Positions 17,162 to 26,184 are shown, numbered from the stretch's first letter. The stretch is 59,228 nucleotides of DNA from Pseudomonadota bacterium (GCA_963205115.1 CAUJHV010000065.1:1-59228), one strand, 5' to 3'. Notes: generated by a model from the sequence alone, not told the origin. Numbers and translations: made by a program.

Positions 17162-18078
17162 TGCTGCAGATCCTGGCCGACGGCCTGATCATCGGTTCGG
17201 TCATCGCGCTGGGCGCCATCGGCCTGAGCCTGACGATGCAGATCCTGCGCTTCTCCAACTTCGCACATGGTGAGCTGCTGGCCTGGGGCGCCTACCTGGC
17301 GCTGGTGGGCAGCGCGGCGCTGGCGCAGGTCACGGCGCTGATGGGCGCGCCGCTCGCGCCCTTTTCCTTCGGCCCGGGGCTGCTGGTGGCGCTGATGCTC
17401 AGCGCCGTGGGCACGGCCGGCATCGCGCTGCTGCTGGACGCGCTGCTGTTCCGGCGCCTGCGCCAGCAGGGTTCCATCACCCTGGTGATCGCCAGTTTTG
17501 GCGCCGCACTGGCGCTGCGCAACCTGCTGCAGTACTGGCAAGGCGGCGTGCCGCAGTACTACGGCGAGAACCTGCAGATCGCGCTGAACATCGTGCCGCG
17601 GCGCGTGGCCGGCGGCCTGCGTGCCACGCCCGATCAACTGCTGGTGCTGGTGCTGGCCGTGGTGCTGGTGGCCGCGCTGCACCTGTTCCTCAAGCGCAGC
17701 ACGCTGGGCCGGGCCATGCGCGCCACCGCCTGCAACCCGGCGCTGGCGCGCGTGAGCGGCATCGACCCCGAACGGGTGCTGCGCGCCACCTGGGCCCTGG
17801 GCGCAGCCCTGGCTGCCGTGGCCGGCGTGATGGCGGGGCTGACCGTGCAGCTGCGTCCCACCATGGGCGTCGAGATGCTGCTGCCGCTGTTTGCCGCCGT
17901 GGTGCTGGGCGGCGTGGGCTCGGTCTGGGGCGCGGTGCTGGGCGGGCTGATCGTGGGCCTGGCTGAGAGTGCCTCGGTCACGCTGGTGGGTGCCGAGTGG
18001 CGGGCAGCTGCGGCCTTCGTGGTCCTGATCGCGATCCTGGTGATACGCCCCACCGGCCTGATGGGAGAGAAGTCTTGA
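17161..18078 (+). CDS. livH: Branched-chain amino acid-type ABC permease, LivH-like
   Basis: 305 residues, hydrophobic with about eight membrane segments. LivH landmarks are GAIGLSLTMQILRFSNFAHGELLAWGAY at the N-terminus and AAVVLGGVGSVWGAVLGGLIVGLAES near the C-terminus. Inner-membrane half of the translocation pore. ATG overlaps the livF stop by one base (TGATG). Confidence 0.85.
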   Translation: MLQILADGLIIGSVIALGAIGLSLTMQILRFSNFAHGELLAWGAYLALVGSAALAQVTALMGAPLAPFSFGPGLLVALMLSAVGTAGIALLLDALLFRRLRQQGSITLVIASFGAALALRNLLQYWQGGVPQYYGENLQIALNIVPRRVAGGLRATPDQLLVLVLAVVLVAALHLFLKRSTLGRAMRATACNPALARVSGIDPERVLRATWALGAALAAVAGVMAGLTVQLRPTMGVEMLLPLFAAVVLGGVGSVWGAVLGGLIVGLAESASVTLVGAEWRAAAAFVVLIAILVIRPTGLMGEKS

Positions 18079-19052
18079 GCGCCGATCTCGCCGGCACCCT
18101 GGGCGGCTGGCTGTCCTACGGCAGCTTCTTCCTGGTGTTTGCCACGGCCTTTGCGATCGTCACGCTGGGCCTGAACCTGCAGTGGGGCTACACGGGTCTG
18201 TTCAACGTGGGCGTGGCCGGTTTCATGGCCATGGGCGCCTACACCTCGGCCCTGCTCACCACGCCGGCCGCGCCCGACCGCCTGGCCGGCCTGGGCTGGC
18301 CGGTGGCCGTGGGCATGCTCGCGGCCATGGCCACCACCGGCTTGCTGGGCCTGCTGGTGGGCGTGCTGACCCTGCGCATGCGCGACGACTACCTGGCCAT
18401 CACCACCTTCGGCATCGCCGTGGTGCTGCAGCTGGTGGCCAACAACGCCACGCCGCTGACCGGCGGTCCCTTCGGCGTGCAGTTCATTCCCAAGCCGCTG
18501 CAGGGCTGGCTGGGCACCGGGCTGGCCTGGAACCTGGGCTACCTGGCGCTGGCCGTGGCGCTGCTGGTGCTGGCCTACGCGGGCCTGCAGCGCCTGGCCG
18601 CCAGCCCCTGGGGACGTGTGCTGCGCGCGGTGCGCGAGGACGAAGGCGCGGCCACCTCGCTGGGCAAGCGCGCCCATGTCTTTCGCCTGCAGAGCTTCGT
18701 GCTGGGCAGCATGCTGATGGGGCTGGGCGGGGCCGTGTATGCGCACTTCGTCGGCTACATCGCGCCGGAGGATTTCCTGCCCATCCTCACCTTCCAGATC
18801 TGGGCCATGCTGATCGTCGGCGGCTCGGGCAACCACCGCGGCGCCATCCTCGGCGCCTACGTGGTGTGGTGCTTCTGGGCCCTGGCCGGCGGGCTGCTGC
18901 GCGGCTGGGTGCCGCAGGCAGAACAGGCCCGCGCGGCGGCGCTGCAGGTGGTGCTGATCGGCGTGCTGATCGCGCTGATGCTGGTGCTGCGCCCGCGCGG
19001 CCTCATCGGCGAGCGGATCGCCGCGCCGGCTTCCCGTCGCCCTGGCGGCTGA
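18075..19052 (+). CDS. livM: Branched-chain amino acid-type ABC permease, LivM-like
   Basis: 325 residues. LivM landmarks are FAIVTLGLNLQWGYTGLFNVG, MRDDYLAITTFGIA, AVREDEGAATSLGK and AMLIVGGSGNHRGAILGAY. The start is TTG 18075, which overlaps the livH stop as TTGA and has GGGAGAGAAG just upstream. The last 50 bases overlap the 3' end of the convergent GntR gene, so transcripts of the two genes are partly antisense. Confidence 0.85.
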   Translation: MSADLAGTLGGWLSYGSFFLVFATAFAIVTLGLNLQWGYTGLFNVGVAGFMAMGAYTSALLTTPAAPDRLAGLGWPVAVGMLAAMATTGLLGLLVGVLTLRMRDDYLAITTFGIAVVLQLVANNATPLTGGPFGVQFIPKPLQGWLGTGLAWNLGYLALAVALLVLAYAGLQRLAASPWGRVLRAVREDEGAATSLGKRAHVFRLQSFVLGSMLMGLGGAVYAHFVGYIAPEDFLPILTFQIWAMLIVGGSGNHRGAILGAYVVWCFWALAGGLLRGWVPQAEQARAAALQVVLIGVLIALMLVLRPRGLIGERIAAPASRRPGG

Positions 19053-19794
19053 CGCGCTGCCAGGCCTTTTCCAGCAGATCGATCCGCGCGGCGGTGGCCG
19101 CCTCGATGCGCGCATCGTCTCCACTTTCGATGGCCTCCAGGCTCTCGCGCAGGGAACGCGCGCTCAGGGTGATGTCGTCCAGCCCGCGGATCGCTGCCAT
19201 GCGCACGGCGTCCATACGACGCAGCAGCACCTCCATCATCTTCACCACCACGCTGTTCTGCGTGGCGCGTGCCACGGCGATGTTGAAGCGCGTGCTGGCG
19301 ATGGTCATCATCAGCGCGGTGTCCTCGCTCACCGGCTGGCGCGGGCTGGCGCGGCTGATGGCTTCGCTCAGGGCCACGGCCGCGTGCATGCGTTCGAAGT
19401 CGGCCGGCGTGCCTTCGCGCGCGGCCATGCGCGCCACCTGCGGCTCGAACAGCCGCCGCGCCTGGATGACGGCCGGTATGTGCGCCGCGGGCATGTCCGG
19501 CACCGGGTAGCCGGCCAGCTCGGCCGGCACGCTTTCGCTGATGACAAACAGGCCACCCGATGAGCCCGGCAGCACCTGCACCAGCCCGGCCTGCACCAGC
19601 AGCTTGATGGCTTCGCGCAGCGTCGGGCGGCTGATGCCCAGCTGCTGCGACAGCGCCTGTTCCGAGGGCAGCCGCTCGCCCACCTTCACGTCGCCGGCGA
19701 GGATAGCCTCGGTCAGGCGGAATGCCACCACCTCGGCCGGGCGCACCAGTTGCACCGGCTGGAAGACGAAGGCGGTAGGAGCGATGCGCGGCAC
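19003..19794 (-). CDS. GntR family regulator, FadR/FCD type
   Basis: 263 residues. N-terminal winged HTH (VGERLPSEQALSQQLGISR, then PTLREAIKLLVQAGLV) and a helical FCD effector domain that usually binds a carboxylate. It converges on the Liv/AKR operon and is its likely local repressor; a GTATA-N4-TATAC palindrome lies at that operon's promoter. Effector unknown. Confidence 0.85.
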   Translation of the reverse strand: MPRIAPTAFVFQPVQLVRPAEVVAFRLTEAILAGDVKVGERLPSEQALSQQLGISRPTLREAIKLLVQAGLVQVLPGSSGGLFVISESVPAELAGYPVPDMPAAHIPAVIQARRLFEPQVARMAAREGTPADFERMHAAVALSEAISRASPRQPVSEDTALMMTIASTRFNIAVARATQNSVVVKMMEVLLRRMDAVRMAAIRGLDDITLSARSLRESLEAIESGDDARIEAATAARIDLLEKAWQRVSRQGDGKPARRSARR

Positions 19795-19871
19795 AGGCGT
19801 GGATGGTAGTGCGGTGCCGGCGCGGCGATGGCCTCGCGCCGACAGGCGCGGTGCGAAGCGGTCACGGGCGC

Positions 19872-20612
19872 TCAGCCCTTCGCGCGCGCCGCGAGTCCCG
19901 CCGGATCCTTGATGGTGACCTTGGAGTAGCTCAGGCTGATCAGGCCCTCGCGCTGCAGGATCTGCACGACGAAGTTGATGCGCTGGCGACTCACACCCAG
20001 CCAGTCGGCCAGATCGGTCTGCGAGACCTTCATGTCCAGCGCCACGCTGCTGCCTTCCGGCCGCCCGTACAGGTTGCTCAGCAGATGCAGCAGCAGTGCC
20101 AGCCGGACTTCCAGGGCCATCGACGGGTCCGCGGTCAGGCGCTCGTAGAGAAGTCGGCTGCGAAAGACCAGCTGGCGCTCGAAGGCGTAGCCCAGCGCCG
20201 GGTCCATCTGGCGCAGGCGTCGGATGTCATCGCCAGGCACCAGCAGCACCGTGGTCGAGTGGCGGGCGCGCAAGTCGTTCATGTGCCCCAGGCCGTCGAC
20301 CAGGCTCATCAGGCCCGCCAGGTCGCCGGGCTGGAGAAAGCTGATCAGGTGACGGTGACCATCCTGGCGCGACATGCTCACCTCGATGGAGCCTTCGACC
20401 ACCAGTGCGAGCATGTCGAAAGGTTCACCGCGTGACAGAAACAGCTCGCCCTTGCCCAGCGTGCGCACATACCCGGCCGCGACCAGCGCGTCCAGTGTGT
20501 CAGGCGCGCAGTCGCGCAAGCCCAGCACGCGGTTCAGCCGCGCCCGCGCCAGGGCCTTGGCAGAAGCCCCATGGGGGTTTGTCGTTGTTTTGACAGAACG
20601 GGCTGAGGGCAT
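19872..20612 (-). CDS. Crp/Fnr family transcriptional regulator (1)
   Basis: 246 residues. Cyclic-nucleotide-binding-type beta barrel (about residues 45-135: LGKGELFLSRGEPFDMLALV, VEGSIEVSM, FLQPGDLAGLMSLVDG), a dimerisation helix, and a C-terminal winged HTH with recognition helix SRQRINFVVQ (208-217). The cAMP-contact Arg-Ser/Thr of E. coli CRP and the Fnr cysteine cluster are not evident, so the ligand is unknown. It diverges from the ThDP decarboxylase operon. A TGTC-N8-GACA dyad at 20580-20595 falls within its first codons if ATG 20612 is right; the ribosome binding site there is poor, so the true start may be further downstream. Confidence 0.8.
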   Translation of the reverse strand: MPSARSVKTTTNPHGASAKALARARLNRVLGLRDCAPDTLDALVAAGYVRTLGKGELFLSRGEPFDMLALVVEGSIEVSMSRQDGHRHLISFLQPGDLAGLMSLVDGLGHMNDLRARHSTTVLLVPGDDIRRLRQMDPALGYAFERQLVFRSRLLYERLTADPSMALEVRLALLLHLLSNLYGRPEGSSVALDMKVSQTDLADWLGVSRQRINFVVQILQREGLISLSYSKVTIKDPAGLAARAKG

Positions 20613-20622
20613 TGACTACGCT
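20580..20622 (+). promoter_or_regulatory. Class II Crp/Fnr-type promoter of the ThDP decarboxylase operon
   Basis: Dyad TGTC-GTTGTTTT-GACA (20580-20595) with TACGCT at 20617-20622, 32 bp centre to centre. That places the site at about -41.5, with a start near 20629 and ATG at 20722. In the opposite direction the same spacing gives AAGGCC, no -10. One of four matching arrangements in the window. Confidence 0.6.
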
Positions 20623-20664
20623 TGAAGACAAGGGCGATTTAACCGCCGGGGCGCGCGGCACGAT

Positions 20665-20682
20665 GCCCGGGAAGTCCCGGGC
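20665..20682 (+). promoter_or_regulatory. Leader stem-loop
   Basis: GCCCGGGA-AG-TCCCGGGC, a perfect eight-base inverted repeat in the predicted 5' leader, 40 bases before the first ATG. There is no T-run, so it is not a classical terminator. Possible RNA-stability or translation element. Confidence 0.4.
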
Positions 20683-20721
20683 CGGACCCTCGGAAAACCG
20701 CTGTAGCGAATCGGAGAAAGC

Positions 20722-21258
20722 ATGCCCATGGACCTCGCCACGTACTCGATTCCTGCCTCGGCCGCGCTGTCGGCGCTGCAGCGCAACCGGGTCGATCACA
20801 TCGTCACCGTGCCCGACTGGGTGCAGCTCTCGCTGCACGAACGCCTGCAGCGCGGCGTCCAGGGTATCCGCCTCGTCAACTGCAGCAATGAAAACCAGAC
20901 CGTCACCGTCGCGGCCGGCCTGACGATCGGCGGCAAGCGGCCCTTGCTGATGATGCAGAACCAGGGGCTGTACAACTGCCTGAACACCCTGCGCGCGGTG
21001 TGCCTGGATGCCCACATCCCGATGGTCTTCATGGTCGGTCAGTTCGGCCGCGAGTTTGCCAACCTGGGCCGGCCGGCCACGCAGTCGCGCCGCACCATGG
21101 TGCGCATCATGGAGCCGCTCCTGCAGTCCATCGACGTGCCCTTCCACCGCCTGGACCGCGAGGCCGACCTGCCGCTGATGGACCTGGCCTTCGAGCAGGC
21201 CGAGACGCAGCGCACGGCCGTCGTGCTGCTGGTGGGTGCCCCGATGGCTTGGCACTGA
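20722..21258 (+). CDS. ThDP-dependent decarboxylase, alpha (pyrimidine-binding) subunit
   Basis: 178 residues corresponding to the N-terminal third of ThDP enzymes, as in sulfopyruvate or phosphonopyruvate decarboxylase alpha. NCSNENQTVTVAAGLTIGGK contains the cofactor-activating Glu, followed by LLMMQNQGLYNCLNTL. It must pair with the beta subunit encoded 16 bases downstream. ATG 20722 follows GGAG; ATG 20728 is an alternative. Substrate is a 2-oxo acid; sulfopyruvate is only a family-based suggestion. Confidence 0.75.
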   Translation: MPMDLATYSIPASAALSALQRNRVDHIVTVPDWVQLSLHERLQRGVQGIRLVNCSNENQTVTVAAGLTIGGKRPLLMMQNQGLYNCLNTLRAVCLDAHIPMVFMVGQFGREFANLGRPATQSRRTMVRIMEPLLQSIDVPFHRLDREADLPLMDLAFEQAETQRTAVVLLVGAPMAWH

Positions 21259-21274
21259 ACGCGAGGAACCGACC

Positions 21275-22006
21275 ATGATGAATATCGTGCAAGCGTGCGG
21301 TGTGGTGTCCAAGGGACGCGGTGATGCGCTGATCGTCTCGACCATGCTGTCCATGTTCATCTTCGATCGCATCGAAGGTGCCGACGGCACGGCGCGCAGT
21401 GTGCCGTTGCTGGGCGGCAAGGCCGGCCTGGTGCTGGGCCTGGGCGTGGCCAAGCTCAAGGAAAAGCTCGGCGGCGAAGCCGCGCAGGCCGCCGCGAAGG
21501 TGGCCACCACCGGCCGCATCAGTTCCGTGCCCTTGATGGGCGGCGCAGCCGGCCTGGGCCTGGGTCTGGCGCTGGCACAGCCCGGGCGCCGCGTGGTCGT
21601 CATGGACGGCGACTCCAGCCTCTTGATGGAACTCGGCGGCTTGGCCACCGTGGCCGCCGCGCGGCCCACGAACCTGCTGCACGTGGTGGTGCACAACGGC
21701 ACGCAGTTCACCGGCCTGGGCAACCTGAAGATCGTGACGACCGACTTTGCCTTTGCCGAGGTCGCCCGCCAGGCAGGCTACGTGCACGCGGAACGCATCG
21801 CCGACGGCGCAACCTGGGCGGAGCGCTTTCCCAAGCTGCTGGCGATGGACGGGCCGGTTTTCGTCGAACTGATGGTGGAACCCGTGCCGCAACAGACCAA
21901 GGACGGTTTCGAACAGGAAGAGATGCCCGACCGCCAGTTCGACCGCATGGGCCAGGAAGCGCTGGCCCTGCAGGCGATGCTGGCACAGGACGCGGCGGCG
22001 ACCTGA
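21275..22006 (+). CDS. ThDP-dependent decarboxylase, beta (diphosphate-binding) subunit
   Basis: 243 residues corresponding to the C-terminal ThDP domain. The GDG-type motif is MDGDSSLLMELGGL with the Asn about 15 residues on (RPTNLLHVVVHNG). SSVPLMGGAAGLGLGLALAQP precedes it, as in ComE/phosphonopyruvate decarboxylases. GCGAGGAA lies upstream of ATG 21275; a second ATG follows directly. The split into two small genes is normal for sulfopyruvate decarboxylases and unusual for most 2-oxo acid decarboxylases. Confidence 0.75.
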   Translation: MMNIVQACGVVSKGRGDALIVSTMLSMFIFDRIEGADGTARSVPLLGGKAGLVLGLGVAKLKEKLGGEAAQAAAKVATTGRISSVPLMGGAAGLGLGLALAQPGRRVVVMDGDSSLLMELGGLATVAAARPTNLLHVVVHNGTQFTGLGNLKIVTTDFAFAEVARQAGYVHAERIADGATWAERFPKLLAMDGPVFVELMVEPVPQQTKDGFEQEEMPDRQFDRMGQEALALQAMLAQDAAAT

Positions 22007-22008
22007 GT

Positions 22009-23622
22009 ATGTCGGACCGCTTCGACTACATCGTCGTGGGCGCCGGCTCGGCCGGTGCCGCCCTGGCTGCGCGCCTGAGCGAGAGCGGACGCGACCGCGT
22101 GCTGCTGCTCGAAGCCGGCCCCCCGGACACGAACATCTGGACCCGCATCCCCGCCGGCGTGATCAACGTGCTGCAGCAGGGCAAGGTGATCCGCAACTTC
22201 TTCACCCAGCCCGATGCCCAGATGAACGACCGCCGCATCTACTGGCCGCGCGGCTGGGTGGTGGGTGGCTCGTCCACCGTGAACGGCATGATCTGGGTGC
22301 ACGGCACGCCGCACGAATACGACCTGTGGGCGCAGGACGGCTGCCCGGGCTGGAGCTACGCCGACCTGAAGCCCTGGTTCCGCCGGATCGAGACCTTCGA
22401 CGAGGGTGACGCGCGCCACCGCGGCCACGCCGGCCCGATCACCGTCACCCAGTTCAAGCCGGTGGACGAATTGCCCGATGCCTTTCTCGATTCGGTGCAG
22501 GCCGCCGGCGTGGCGCCGCGCGTGAAGGACTACAACGAGCGCGGCTGGGGCGGCAGCTACCTGCAGTTCAACACCCGCAACGGCATCCGCTGCAACACGC
22601 GCATGGCCTATCTGGACCCTGCGCAAGGCCGCAGCAACCTGGTCATCAAGACCGGTGCGCTGGTCTCACGCGTGCTGCTGGAAGGCACGCGGGCGACGGG
22701 CGTGCGCGTCCTGGTCGATGGCCGCGAAGGCAACTTCCACGCCACGCGCGAAGTGATCCTGTGTGGCGGTGCGTTCAATTCGCCGCAATTGCTGGAGCTG
22801 TCGGGCATCGGCCGGCGCGAGGTGCTGGCCGCGGCCGGCGTGCCGCTGGTGCATGAACTGCCCATGGTGGGCGAAAACCTCTCGGAGCACGTCTACAGCC
22901 CCGTGATGTACCGGGCGCGGCCGCAGGTGAGCTGGAACCGCGCGCTGTCGAACCCGCTGGGCAAGGCGCGTCTGGGCGCACGCTGGCTGCTCAAGCGCGA
23001 TGGCCCCTTGTCCACGGTAACGATCACCGCGCAGGCCTTTGCGCCCAGCCAGCCCGAAGGCAAACATGCAGAGTTGAAGATCCAGGTGCAGCAGGTCTCG
23101 AGCCCCGGCAACCGCGGCGCCGGCAAGATCACGCTGGACGACTTTCCCGGCATCACCATCGCGTCGTTCCAGATCCGCCCGCGCTCACGCGGGTCCTCGC
23201 ACATCGGCGAAGCCAATCCGGCGGCCGATCCGGTGATGCGGTCCAAGCACTTCACGCACCCGGACGACCTTCAGGCCTGCCTGCTGGCGCTGAAACTCTC
23301 GCGACGCATCGCCGCCACGGGACCGATGTCGCGCCTGATCGAGGAAGAAGTCCGCCCCGGGCCCAAGGCCGCGAGCGACGAAGCCGTGGTGGCCTACCTG
23401 CGCGCCACCGGTGCCACCGCCTACCACCCGGTGGGCACCTGCCGCATCGGCAGCGATGCCGCGCAGTCGGTGGTCGACCCGCAGCTGCGCGTGCACGGCA
23501 TCCAGGGGCTGCGCGTGGCCGACGGCTCGGTCATGCCTTCCATCGCATCGACCAACACCAACGCCATCTGCACCGTCATTGGTGAGCGCGCGGCCGACTT
23601 CATCCGCCAGGAAGCGGGTTGA
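22009..23622 (+). CDS. GMC family FAD-dependent oxidoreductase (choline dehydrogenase-like)
   Basis: 537 residues. N-terminal FAD motif YIVVGAGSAGAALAARLSE, GMC signature GGSSTVNGMIWVHG, second signature GGAFNSPQLLELSGIG, and the catalytic region YHPVGTCRIG with His, then STNTNAICTVIGERAADFI. It oxidises a primary or secondary alcohol to an aldehyde or ketone. ATG two bases after the decarboxylase stop. It may oxidise the aldehyde/alcohol end of the same pathway. Confidence 0.9.
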   Translation: MSDRFDYIVVGAGSAGAALAARLSESGRDRVLLLEAGPPDTNIWTRIPAGVINVLQQGKVIRNFFTQPDAQMNDRRIYWPRGWVVGGSSTVNGMIWVHGTPHEYDLWAQDGCPGWSYADLKPWFRRIETFDEGDARHRGHAGPITVTQFKPVDELPDAFLDSVQAAGVAPRVKDYNERGWGGSYLQFNTRNGIRCNTRMAYLDPAQGRSNLVIKTGALVSRVLLEGTRATGVRVLVDGREGNFHATREVILCGGAFNSPQLLELSGIGRREVLAAAGVPLVHELPMVGENLSEHVYSPVMYRARPQVSWNRALSNPLGKARLGARWLLKRDGPLSTVTITAQAFAPSQPEGKHAELKIQVQQVSSPGNRGAGKITLDDFPGITIASFQIRPRSRGSSHIGEANPAADPVMRSKHFTHPDDLQACLLALKLSRRIAATGPMSRLIEEEVRPGPKAASDEAVVAYLRATGATAYHPVGTCRIGSDAAQSVVDPQLRVHGIQGLRVADGSVMPSIASTNTNAICTVIGERAADFIRQEAG

Positions 23623-23702
23623 GCCCCTGCGGGGTTCGACCCTCGAAACAGACACCAGCCCCATATGGCCGCCTCACGCGAAGACGCCCTGCCACAGGAC
23701 GA

Positions 23703-23720
23703 ACGCCGCTTCAGCGGCGT
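23703..23720. repeat. Inverted repeat between the GMC gene and the TTT receptor gene
   Basis: ACGCCGC-TTCA-GCGGCGT, a perfect seven-base stem with a four-base loop in a 228 bp gap. No T-run follows. It could be an mRNA processing or stability element that uncouples enzyme and receptor expression. Nothing else recognisable was found in this gap. Confidence 0.4.
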
Positions 23721-23850
23721 ATGTGCGGATACCGGGAAAGACAGCCGGCCCGTCCGGAAGTGCCACGGCGCGCATGCGGGCGCCATCCGCCACACGACAC
23801 AACCCGGGCACAGGCAAAGCCGACTCCCATCGAATGACAGGAACCGCCCC

Positions 23851-24828
23851 ATGACACCCCTCATCTCGCGTCGCCGCCTGGTCTGCAGCCTCATCGCGTC
23901 ACCGGCCCTGGCATCTGGCGCCTTTGCGCAGATCGCCTGGCCCTCGGGGCCCGTCCGCCTGGTCGTGCCGTTACCAGCCGGCGGCGGGGTCGATGTCTTC
24001 GCCCGCGTGCTGGCCGAGCAGCTGGCCGCCGTGCTGAAACAGACCGTCATCGTCGACAACAGGGCCGGCGCGGGCGGCCTGATCGGCACCAAGGCGGCTG
24101 CTCAAGCCGCGCCTGACGGCTACACGATCGCCTATCTGCATTCGGGCCTCGTCACGGTGCAGGCCATGAATGCCCGGCTGGACCTGCTGAAGGAATTCCG
24201 GCCCGTCGCCAAGCTGTCGTTCTCGCCATTCATGGCGGTGGTGAACGCCGAGTCCAAGTACAAGACGATGCAGGACCTGATCTCTGACGTGCAGGCCAAC
24301 CCGGGCAAGCTCACCTACGGCTCGGGCGGGCCCGGCTCGCCTGCCCACCTGGCTGTCGAATACATCGAAGAAAGGCTCGGCAACTTCAAGGCGGTGCATG
24401 TGCCCTTCAAAGGCGCGATCGAATCGGCCAACGCGATCGCCGGCGGCCAGGTGGATTTCCAGGTCGGCCTGCTGGCCGGATCGATCGGCCTGGTGCAGGC
24501 GGGCAAGCTGCGCGCGCTGGCGGTGACCAGCGCCAAGCGGCTGCCGCAACTGCCCCACCTGCCCACGATGTCGGAGGCGGGCGTCCCCGGCTTCGTCTTC
24601 GAGCCCTGGGGCGGCCTCGGTGTGCCGGCCGGCACGCCCGACGCGGTGATTACGCGCCTGAACGAGGTCCTGCCGGGTGTGCTGGCATCGGCCGCGGTCA
24701 AGGACATCGTCGCCAAGCAGGGCTCCGTCGTCGACTATGCGCCGCCCGCAGCCCTGACAGCACAAATCAGCCGTGAGCTCGAGGTCGACAAAGGCGTGGT
24801 CAAGCGCCTGGGCATGACGCAGCAATAG
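23851..24828 (+). CDS. Tripartite tricarboxylate transporter substrate-binding protein (Bug family)
   Basis: 325 residues. Signal peptide MTPLISRRRLVCSLIASPAL with cleavage near FAQ, then the Bug signature WPSGPVRLVVPLPAGGGVDV, VIVDNRAGAGGLIGTKAAAQ and GSGGPGSPAHLAVEY. Periplasmic receptor for a carboxylated substrate. No tctA/tctB membrane genes are in the window, as is usual for the expanded Bug families of Burkholderiales. I start at ATG 23851 because the signal peptide begins there. Confidence 0.85.
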   Translation: MTPLISRRRLVCSLIASPALASGAFAQIAWPSGPVRLVVPLPAGGGVDVFARVLAEQLAAVLKQTVIVDNRAGAGGLIGTKAAAQAAPDGYTIAYLHSGLVTVQAMNARLDLLKEFRPVAKLSFSPFMAVVNAESKYKTMQDLISDVQANPGKLTYGSGGPGSPAHLAVEYIEERLGNFKAVHVPFKGAIESANAIAGGQVDFQVGLLAGSIGLVQAGKLRALAVTSAKRLPQLPHLPTMSEAGVPGFVFEPWGGLGVPAGTPDAVITRLNEVLPGVLASAAVKDIVAKQGSVVDYAPPAALTAQISRELEVDKGVVKRLGMTQQ

Positions 24829-24949
24829 CGGCCCGGGCATGACCTCCCGCCCCGGTCGCTGGACACCTGCCGCGAACCGCTGATCCGCGCCCCGGCGGAC
24901 CAGGCGCGGCGTCCACGCGGGTAAGCCATGTGTGGCGGGAACATCGATT

Positions 24950-24992
24950 TGTCCAGGCTTTGACAGTTCGAGGCGATGCGCGAACCTAGCAT
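24950..24992 (+). promoter_or_regulatory. Class II Crp/Fnr-type promoter of the porin gene
   Basis: Dyad TGTC-CAGGCTTT-GACA (24950-24965) and TAGCAT (24987-24992), 32 bp centre to centre; predicted start near 24999, 60 bases before ATG 25059. The flanks also match the site at 20580: both read TTTGTC-N6-TTGACAG. The opposite direction has no -10 at this spacing. Confidence 0.6.
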
Positions 24993-25058
24993 TCCACCCA
25001 TGCGTCCGAGGTACGTCTGAAAGCCCCTCGCCGTCCCCTTTACTGTGTAGGAACGACC

Positions 25059-26144
25059 ATGAAGTTTTGTCCGAGCGTCCTGGCGCTGGCTGCGATCGCC
25101 GCGCACGCCGCAGCCATGGCCCAGTCTGCCAGCAGCGTACAGGTCTACGGCCAGGTGACGGCCGGAGTGACCCAGAGAAACCATCAGACGGGCGGCGGCT
25201 CCATCACGGAGCTGAGCAACAGCCAGTTCGCCGCCTCCCTGCTGGGCTTTCGTGGCACGGAGGACCTGGGTGGCGGCATGAGCGCCATTTTCCGCCTGGA
25301 GCATGGCCTGAATACCGACACCGGCACCCAGACCCTCGCCACCCGGTTCTGGAACCGCCAGAGCTTCGTCGGGCTGAACATCAACCCGATGCTCACGGTG
25401 ACGTTCGGCCGCCAGTTCCACGCGGCCACCGATCGTGCCATCCAGTCGCTGGATGTGCACAACCTGGGCGGCACCTCGCTGGCGGTCACGCCGCTGGGAC
25501 TCTTCGGCGTGAACCGGTTCTCCGCCAACGACAGCCGCGCCGACGACAGCATCAAACTGCGCGTGCGTGGCCCGGCCGGCCTGACGGCCGGCCTGAGCAC
25601 CGCGCTCAACGATGGCGCCGGACGCAGCCACTCCTTCGACATCGCACAGGTGACGCCGACCTACACCGTGGCGGCGTATGCCGTGAAGTTCGATTCGCCG
25701 ACTATCACCGCCAACGGTACACGTCCCTCGCATCTGGCCTGGGGCCTCGGCGGCAATGTCCCGGTCGGTCCGGTCAGGTTGTATGGCCACTACATGACCG
25801 CCGAGCTCGATCCCAGCGCCGTCGGCCGCATCCAGCAGAAGAACAAGATCCTCGTGCTCGGTGCCAACTGGCAGGCCACGCCTGTCACGTCGATCAAGGC
25901 GGCCTACACGCACGACAAGGGCACGGCCATCAACGGTGTGTCGGGCCGCAACGGCACCAAGGACACCTGGGTCGTCTCCGCGGAGTACTTCCTGTCCAAG
26001 CGCACGTCGCTGAATGCCGGCTGGTTCAGCAACCGCTTCGCCGACGGCTACAAGCTGGACCCCACCAACATCACGGCCCTGGGCCGGGATCCGGCCGCCT
26101 CGTCGACCTCCGGCTTCACCACCGGCATCCGGCACGACTTCTGA
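25059..26144 (+). CDS. Gram-negative porin
   Basis: 361 residues. Signal peptide ending AAAMAQ, then SSVQVYGQVTAGVT, LLGFRGTEDLGGGMSAIFRLE (the porin-4 family hallmark), NRQSFVGLN, and a terminal strand TSGFTTGIRHDF ending in Phe for outer-membrane assembly. Trimeric beta-barrel diffusion channel. It has its own predicted Crp/Fnr promoter and a strong terminator after it, so it may form its own transcription unit. Confidence 0.9.
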   Translation: MKFCPSVLALAAIAAHAAAMAQSASSVQVYGQVTAGVTQRNHQTGGGSITELSNSQFAASLLGFRGTEDLGGGMSAIFRLEHGLNTDTGTQTLATRFWNRQSFVGLNINPMLTVTFGRQFHAATDRAIQSLDVHNLGGTSLAVTPLGLFGVNRFSANDSRADDSIKLRVRGPAGLTAGLSTALNDGAGRSHSFDIAQVTPTYTVAAYAVKFDSPTITANGTRPSHLAWGLGGNVPVGPVRLYGHYMTAELDPSAVGRIQQKNKILVLGANWQATPVTSIKAAYTHDKGTAINGVSGRNGTKDTWVVSAEYFLSKRTSLNAGWFSNRFADGYKLDPTNITALGRDPAASSTSGFTTGIRHDF

Positions 26145-26184
26145 TCGCAGGCGAGGCGCCCGCGCGCCTCAGCCTAGCGCAGAG

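Noticed and set aside
20590..24965. TTGACA at 20590-20595 and 24960-24965 as ordinary sigma-70 -35 boxes
   Set aside because: Both lie inside the dyads and are 21 bp from the best -10 hexamer, too far for a normal promoter. The class II activator geometry explains them better.
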